A stretch of 10,441 bases of DNA from the NCBI GenBank assembly GCA_002291955.1, contig DBBA01000084.1, positions 1 to 10,441 on the forward strand. The letters run 5' to 3'. The first letter of the stretch is position 1. Each line of letters starts with the position of its first letter. Shown here one piece after another: positions 6,771 through 10,441 of this stretch. The translations under genes were made by a program, and so were the position numbers. Origin of the DNA: Rhodobacteraceae bacterium UBA996 (GTDB lineage: Bacteria; Pseudomonadota; Alphaproteobacteria; Rhodobacterales; Rhodobacteraceae). The notes beneath the pieces were generated by a model that worked only from the letters and a program-made list of their open reading frames with translations, was not told the origin of the DNA and did no database searches.

Positions 6771-7916
6771 TCAGTCGCGCGTCACGTTCGGCGCGACGTT
6801 GCGGTACCAGCCGTCCGACACCGCCGCCCCCCAGTCGCCGCCCGGGAAGGTCGGGATCGACGCAGGCACGACCGCAGCAAAGCGTTCCTGCAGGTCGGCG
6901 GGCAGTTCGCTCCACGACACGCCGGGGAAGCCGCCGATGCCGGTGACGATGGCCGTCTGGATTTCCGGCGTCAGCAGGAAGTCGGCCAGCGCGATCGCCA
7001 TGTCCAGGTTTTCCGCGTTGGTCGGCACCACCGACTGGCTGAACCCGCCCGCAAGCGGCAGGTCGGTCAGCTGCACGAGGCCGGTCGTTTCCGGCAGCAC
7101 GCCCTGGTTGATCGCCTGCAGCGCCTGGTCGGACCACGCCGGGATCATCGTCACGGCACCCTGGGCCAGCAACTGGATCGAGTTCGCGTTGCCCGAGGTA
7201 TAGGCCCCCGCGTCGAACAGCGACGGCGCCAGGTCGGCCAGGATGTCGAACCCGCCGGCCAGCATCCCTTCGGCCTTGGCCGCGTCGAAGTTGGCGACGG
7301 TGAACAGCGACGGGTCGCGGCCGTTCGCCTCGTGGATGGCGCGGCGCACGAAGTTGCCGCCCGACCCGCCCTTGTCGGGGCGGTTGTAGATGAACTGGCC
7401 GGGGTTGGCCTTGATCCAGTCCACCAGTTCCGCCCAGGTGCGCGGCGCCTCGTCCTGGCCAAGCTTCGTGGTGTCGAACGCCAGCAGCACCTGGCTGCCG
7501 CGGTAGGGCAGGCCGAAATTCGTCTGGATCGCCAGCGGGTTGACCCGTCCGTAGTTGGCGATGCCCGCCTTGGTCCAGTCCACCCACAGCCCGGCGTCGA
7601 TCCCGCCCGCGGGCAGGTTCGGGTCGTGCTGTTCGATGATGTCCAGCAGCGGGCCGGTGCCCGTCTGCAGCGCGGCCAGCGCGCGTTCGGCGATGGCCTG
7701 CGTCCCGCCACCTTCGCGCGCGATCACCACGTTGATCTGCACGCCGGGGTTCGCCGCCTCGAACGACGGTTTCACCACGTTCGACCAGAAGTCCGAGATG
7801 TTGGCGTCGGAACTGGTGTACATGTTGAGCGTGGCCCCCTGCGCGCGGGCAGGGCGCATCAGCGCAGGAGCGGCAAGGCCGGCAAGGCCGAGCTTCATCA
7901 GGGAGCGGCGGTCCAT
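6771..7916 (-). CDS. Extracellular solute-binding protein with Tat signal, first gene of operon A
   Basis: Periplasmic binding protein of the operon A importer; 381 residues. The ATG at 7916 is chosen because a GGAGG lies 4 bases upstream and the protein then opens with a twin-arginine signal: MDRRSLMKLG, a hydrophobic stretch to about residue 20, and ARA at 23-25 before QGATL. An in-frame upstream ATG at 8060 would add 48 residues of low-complexity basic sequence and run through the promoter, so it is rejected. The mature protein looks like a family 1 / YnjB-like binding protein, with SFEAANPGVQINVV, a NPGQFIYNRPDKGGSGGNF region and GWYRNVAPN near the end. The 145 bases upstream carry a PHO-box-like array. 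Tat export implies folding before export; the reason and the ligand are unknown. A phosphodiester ligand is inferred from the GDPD gene of the same operon. Confidence 0.93.
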   Translation of the reverse strand: MDRRSLMKLGLAGLAAPALMRPARAQGATLNMYTSSDANISDFWSNVVKPSFEAANPGVQINVVIAREGGGTQAIAERALAALQTGTGPLLDIIEQHDPNLPAGGIDAGLWVDWTKAGIANYGRVNPLAIQTNFGLPYRGSQVLLAFDTTKLGQDEAPRTWAELVDWIKANPGQFIYNRPDKGGSGGNFVRRAIHEANGRDPSLFTVANFDAAKAEGMLAGGFDILADLAPSLFDAGAYTSGNANSIQLLAQGAVTMIPAWSDQALQAINQGVLPETTGLVQLTDLPLAGGFSQSVVPTNAENLDMAIALADFLLTPEIQTAIVTGIGGFPGVSWSELPADLQERFAAVVPASIPTFPGGDWGAAVSDGWYRNVAPNVTRD

Positions 7917-7920
7917 GGAT

Positions 7921-7925
7921 CCTCC
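7921..7925 (-). promoter_or_regulatory. Ribosome-binding site of operon A binding-protein gene
   Basis: GGAGG on the minus strand with a 4-base spacer to the ATG at 7916. It is the best Shine-Dalgarno in the window and supports the Tat-signal start. Confidence 0.8.
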
Positions 7926-7955
7926 GGGACTGCGTGTGGTGTGGGGCCCGGTGCC

Positions 7956-7976
7956 GGACCGACCCCGGGCCGGTCC
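7956..7976 (-). other. Stem-loop in the 5' leader of operon A
   Basis: Perfect 6-bp inverted repeat, GGACCG at 7956-7961 and CGGTCC at 7971-7976, with a 9-base GC-rich loop. It would lie close to the 5' end of the operon A message if transcription starts just after the -10 candidate at 7979-7984. It might stabilise the leader; chance occurrence is also plausible at this base composition. Confidence 0.3.
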
Positions 7977-7978
7977 CG

Positions 7979-7984
7979 TCGCTA
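7979..7984 (-). promoter_or_regulatory. Candidate -10 element of operon A promoter
   Basis: TAGCGA on the minus strand begins exactly 10 bases after the last PHO-box-like half-site. In PhoB-activated promoters the PHO box replaces the -35 and the -10 lies about 10-11 bases downstream. The hexamer itself is a poor match to TATAAT, as expected for an activator-dependent promoter, so position carries most of the evidence. Confidence 0.4.
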
Positions 7985-7994
7985 CGGCGCGAAC

Positions 7995-8034
7995 GTGACA
8001 GTCCGCCGACAGATGGGTGACACCGGGATGATAC
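7995..8034 (-). promoter_or_regulatory. PHO-box-like array (predicted PhoB-binding site) of operon A
   Basis: On the minus strand four 7-base units follow each other at an exact 11-base step with 4-base spacers: GTATCAT (8034-8028), GTGTCAC (8023-8017), CTGTCGG (8012-8006) and CTGTCAC (8001-7995). Against CTGTCAT they match at 5, 5, 5 and 6 positions, 21 of 28 in total. Tandem CTGTCAT-type repeats with a 4-base spacer are the known PHO-box architecture bound by PhoB dimers in E. coli and alphaproteobacteria. The array ends 78 bases before the start codon and 10 bases before a possible -10. It predicts induction of operon A by phosphate starvation, which fits the GDPD gene in that operon. PhoB itself is not in the window. 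Confidence 0.7.
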
Positions 8035-8042
8035 CTGCGGTG

Positions 8043-8060
8043 CCGTCGCCGCGCTGTCAT
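8043..8060 (+). promoter_or_regulatory. PHO-box-like pair facing the PHP hydrolase gene
   Basis: Plus-strand units CCGTCGC (8043-8049, 4 of 7 matches) and CTGTCAT (8054-8060, 7 of 7) are separated by 4 bases. TATGCG at 8071-8076 begins 10 bases after the second unit, the spacing expected for a -10 of a PhoB-activated promoter. If it is used, transcription would start near 8083, after the ATG at 8072, and the PHP protein would begin at the ATG at 8102. With only two units, one of them degenerate, this is weaker than the opposing array. Confidence 0.4.
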
Positions 8061-8071
8061 GCGGAACGGCT

Positions 8072-9535
8072 ATGCGGGACCGGCCCGATGCGAGCCTTGC
8101 CATGCCGGAAGCTGACCCCTCGTCCGTCCACGCCCTGCCGGCCGAGGCGCGGGGGCGCCTGACGCTGGACGACATGGCGCGCCACGTGACGGCGCTGCGG
8201 GTGGCGGTGCCGCCCGGCACGGCGGCGCTGTCCGTGACCTTCGACCACGCGCCGCGGCATCCCGGGGCGGGGGACATTCCGCACCAGCTGTCGATCTCGG
8301 TGATCGGACCATCCGGCCCGCGCGGCACGCGGCACAATCACCTCGACCAGTCGGTGCGGATCGGCGCCGCGTCGGCCAGCCCGGGCTACCGGCCCGGCCC
8401 CCTGGAACCCGGGGTCTGGACGGTCGAGATCGACGTGCACCGCATCCTGCCGCCGGGCGGGATCGACTGGCGCGTGACCGCCCGGGCCGCGGTCGATGGC
8501 GCCGACCCGGTGGCGCCTGGCGCGGCATCGCCGGATGTGCCGGGCCAGAGGCCGGGCTGGTTCCGTGGCGACCTGCACCGTCATACCGACCATTCCGATG
8601 CGGTCTGGACGCCCGCCGCCATGGTCGCCGATGCCCGCGCCCGGGGCTACGACTTTGCCGCGCTGACCGACCACAACACCGTGTCGGCCCTGCCCTTCGT
8701 GCGCGCGGCCGCGGGGGCCGGTCTGCTGATCCTTCCGGGGCAGGAACTGACCGGGTTCCACGGTCACGCCCTGGCGCTGGGGCCCGGTTCGGGGATGGGC
8801 CGGCAGCACGACTGGCGCATCCGCGATGGCCAGACCATGGCTGCCCGGGCGGCCGAGGTGCAAGCGGCGGGCGACCTGTTCGTGATCGCCCATCCGATGA
8901 GCGCGGGGCACCCGTTCTGCACCGGCTGCTTCTGGGCGCACCCCGAAGTGATGCCGGGCCCGGCGCGCCTGGTCGAGGTCTGGAACGGTCCCTGGGGGAC
9001 GGAGCCGAAGAACCCGCTCGGGCTGGACCTGTTCCACGGCTGGCTGAACGCCGGGAACCGGCTGGTGGCGACCGCCGGTTCCGACGATCACGGCCGCCAT
9101 GGCCCGGACGCGCGTCCCGGGCATGTGCTGGTCCATGCCGCCGCGCTGTCGGTCGCGGCGATCCTGGCGGGGCTGCGCGCGGGCCATGTCATCCTGACCG
9201 GCGGTCCGCGCCTGTCGGTCGCGGCGCGGACGATGGACGGCGGGCTGCGGCTGCCCGGTGACGTGATCCCGGTGGCATCCGGTCTGGACGTGGTCTGGCA
9301 GGGCGCCGCGCCGGGCGGGTCGGTCCGACTGGTGACCGGCCGTCGCGGTGAGGGGGGCACCCGCATCGCCTGGACCGGCAGCGCGCCCGCGGCGAGCGGG
9401 GACGACGGGGCGGTGCACGTTCCGGCCGATGCCCTGTCCGGGGCGGACTGGGCGATGGTCGAACTGCGCGCGCCCGACGGAACACCGGAAGCCATCGCCA
9501 ACCCGGTCTTCGTGGGCGACTGGCCGGGGTCCTGA
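8072..9535 (+). CDS. PHP-domain metallohydrolase, CehA/McbA type
   Basis: Metal-dependent hydrolase, probably a phosphoesterase, without a signal peptide and so cytoplasmic; 487 residues from 8072. Residues to about 160 form a beta-rich N-terminal domain. The PHP domain follows with its metal-ligand motifs intact: GDLHRHTDHSDA (H169, H171, D176), LTDHN (D200, H201), PGQE (E225) with H230 and H232, IAHP (H274), EVWNG (E302), and TAGSDDHG (D338-H340). After about 360 a second beta-rich region runs to the end. CehA/McbA relatives include carbaryl hydrolases, but most members are untested and the PHP fold mainly cleaves phosphoesters. Start choice is open: GGAA lies 5 bases before 8072, while 8102 fits the PHO-box-like promoter better and loses ten unremarkable residues. 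It is divergent from operon A and could act on the same imported compound; that link is inference. Confidence 0.88.
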   Translation: MRDRPDASLAMPEADPSSVHALPAEARGRLTLDDMARHVTALRVAVPPGTAALSVTFDHAPRHPGAGDIPHQLSISVIGPSGPRGTRHNHLDQSVRIGAASASPGYRPGPLEPGVWTVEIDVHRILPPGGIDWRVTARAAVDGADPVAPGAASPDVPGQRPGWFRGDLHRHTDHSDAVWTPAAMVADARARGYDFAALTDHNTVSALPFVRAAAGAGLLILPGQELTGFHGHALALGPGSGMGRQHDWRIRDGQTMAARAAEVQAAGDLFVIAHPMSAGHPFCTGCFWAHPEVMPGPARLVEVWNGPWGTEPKNPLGLDLFHGWLNAGNRLVATAGSDDHGRHGPDARPGHVLVHAAALSVAAILAGLRAGHVILTGGPRLSVAARTMDGGLRLPGDVIPVASGLDVVWQGAAPGGSVRLVTGRRGEGGTRIAWTGSAPAASGDDGAVHVPADALSGADWAMVELRAPDGTPEAIANPVFVGDWPGS

Positions 9536-9580
9536 GCGGCACCGCCCTGCGTTGCGCCCCGTCCGGTGTCCGCGCCAGCC

Positions 9581-9600
9581 TGCCGCGGCATGGCTTGCCA
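9581..9600. other. Adjacent dyads after the PHP gene
   Basis: A perfect palindrome TGCCGCGGCA (9581-9590) is followed directly by TGGCTTGCCA (9591-9600), whose arms TGGC and GCCA pair. GGCA at 9587-9590 can also pair with TGCC at 9596-9599. They lie 46 bases after the PHP stop. No T-run follows, so a terminator role is doubtful; part of the second dyad overlaps a possible -35 of the next gene. Confidence 0.25.
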
Positions 9601-9621
9601 CGCCGCCCGACCCGGTATCAT
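9594..9621 (+). promoter_or_regulatory. Possible sigma-70 type promoter of the aminotransferase gene
   Basis: CTTGCC (9594-9599) and TATCAT (9616-9621) are 16 bases apart and end 32 bases before the ATG at 9654. TATCAT is a fair -10 match (4 of 6) in an otherwise GC-rich gap; the -35 is poor. The 118-base gap from the PHP gene leaves room for a separate promoter, but read-through from that gene is equally possible. Confidence 0.3.
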
Positions 9622-9653
9622 CTGGCTGAGACCGTCCCGAACGCAGGCCGCCG

Positions 9654-10441
9654 ATGACCCCCAGATACGCGCAACGGATGGACGGAGTGCAGCCGTCGGC
9701 CATCGGCGCGCTCTTGGCGCTGGGGGCAGACCCCTCGATCATGTCCTTTGGCGGCGGCTACCCCGATGCCGGGCTGTTCCCGGGCGACAAGCTCGAGGCG
9801 ATCTTTCGCGACATCCTGCGCGCCCCGGGCGGGGCGGCGATGCAGTACGCGCCGTCGGACGGCCTGCCGCGCCTGCGCGAACAGGTGGCAGACCTGATGA
9901 CCGCGGACGGCACGCCTTGCGGGGCGGACGACGTGCTGATCCTGCAAGGCTCGCAACAGGGCCTCGACTTCGCCGCGCGGATGCTGGTGAACCCGGGCGA
10001 CGTGATCGTGACCGAGGATCCGACGTTCCTGGGTGCGCTGATCGCCTTTGCGCCCGCCGAGCCGCGCTATGCCGCCGTGCCCGTGGACGGCGACGGGATG
10101 CGGACAGACCTGCTGGAAGCGGTCCTGCAAGCGACGCCCCGGGCGCGCATGGTCTATACCGTGCCCGATTTCCAGAACCCGACCGGCGTCACCCTGTCGC
10201 TGGCCCGCCGCCGCCACCTGATCGAGCTTGCCAACCGCCACGACCTGATCGTGCTGGAAGACACCCCCTATCGCCAGATCCGCTTTGCGGGCGACAGCCT
10301 GCCCACGCTGAAGTCGCTGGATACGGAAGGACGAGTCATCCACCTCGGCAGCTTTTCCAAGGTGCTGGTGCCCGCGCTGCGGATCGGCTGGGCGGTGGCC
10401 TCGCCCGACCTGCTGGCGCGGCTCAAGCTCCTCAAGGTCGC
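9654..10441 (+). CDS. PLP-dependent aminotransferase, class I/II (2-aminoadipate/MocR-like branch), partial
   Basis: Fold-type I aminotransferase, transferring an amino group between an amino acid and a 2-oxoacid; the first 262 codons are present and the C-terminal third lies outside the window. Visible landmarks: substrate-side SFGGGYPD near 31-38, QYAPSDGLPRLR at 64-75, the PLP phosphate region GSQQG at 99-103, QNPTG at 174-178 with N175, EDTPY at 202-206 with D203 and Y206, the Schiff-base lysine K236 in SFSKVLVP, and R243 in LRIGW. This pattern matches the LysN/ARO8-like group and the aminotransferase domain of MocR regulators, but there is no N-terminal GntR DNA-binding domain, so it is a stand-alone enzyme. 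The ATG at 9654 is the first in frame after a stop at 9627-9629; the Shine-Dalgarno (AGG, 6 bases upstream) is weak. It is not the class V type used for 2-aminoethylphosphonate (PhnW). Its link to the transport genes is unclear. Confidence 0.88.
   Translation, partial: MTPRYAQRMDGVQPSAIGALLALGADPSIMSFGGGYPDAGLFPGDKLEAIFRDILRAPGGAAMQYAPSDGLPRLREQVADLMTADGTPCGADDVLILQGSQQGLDFAARMLVNPGDVIVTEDPTFLGALIAFAPAEPRYAAVPVDGDGMRTDLLEAVLQATPRARMVYTVPDFQNPTGVTLSLARRRHLIELANRHDLIVLEDTPYRQIRFAGDSLPTLKSLDTEGRVIHLGSFSKVLVPALRIGWAVASPDLLARLKLLKV

Noticed and set aside
7917..8060. N-terminal extension of the operon A binding protein to the ATG at 8060
   Set aside because: It would put 48 basic, low-complexity residues before a clear Tat signal, ignores the GGAGG before 7916 and would translate the PHO-box-like array.
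9615..9632. PHO-box-like pair (GTATCAT and CTGAGAC at an 11-base step) before the aminotransferase gene
   Set aside because: Only 9 of 14 positions match and the flanking units fall to 2 of 7, so it is not distinguishable from chance; the TATCAT there is better read as a possible -10.
8057..9742. Minus-strand open frame of 561 codons opposite the PHP gene
   Set aside because: It is antisense to an intact PHP-domain gene with all metal ligands and into the aminotransferase start. The translation is R/G/P-rich without motifs, a compositional shadow.
9654..10441. Aminotransferase as a 2-aminoethylphosphonate transaminase that would make this a phosphonate pathway
   Set aside because: Its motifs are those of the class I/II LysN/ARO8-like branch, not the class V PhnW family, and no phosphonatase or C-P lyase gene is in the window.

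Overview
This is a G+C-rich stretch (about two thirds G+C by eye) of what looks like an alphaproteobacterial genome, most likely Rhodobacterales. The taxonomic call rests on base composition, the style of the proteins and the operon layout, not on a marker gene. No rRNA, tRNA, CRISPR array, insertion sequence or phage gene is visible. Gene packing is dense, and no gene-free stretch exceeds 300 bases.

The left three quarters is on the minus strand and holds two ABC importer operons in tandem. Operon A (7916 down to 3143) encodes a Tat-type substrate-binding protein, two inner-membrane permeases, an ATPase and a glycerophosphodiester phosphodiesterase (GDPD) family enzyme. Its genes overlap or lie within 4 bases of each other. 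The order binding protein-permease-permease-ATPase-GDPD matches that of the classical ugpBAECQ operon, but the transporter parts look like the Fe3+/polyamine (Pot/Fbp-like) branch and not like Ugp. Operon B (2968 down past the left edge) encodes a Sec-type binding protein, an ATPase and at least one permease, which is cut by the window edge. A GC-rich hairpin separates its first two genes.

The right quarter is on the plus strand. It holds a PHP-domain metallohydrolase of the CehA/McbA type (8072-9535) and the first 262 codons of a fold-type I PLP-dependent aminotransferase (9654 onward, cut by the right edge).

The most informative non-coding feature is in the divergent region between operon A and the PHP gene. 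Four 7-bp repeats resembling CTGTCAT lie at an exact 11-bp period on the minus strand (7995-8034), the architecture of a PhoB-binding PHO box. A second pair with one perfect CTGTCAT faces the PHP gene (8043-8060). A degenerate array of the same geometry precedes operon B (3050-3089). Together with the GDPD and a PHP-family phosphoesterase candidate, this suggests a phosphate-starvation locus that imports and hydrolyses phosphodiesters or other organic phosphorus compounds. The actual substrate cannot be read from the sequence.
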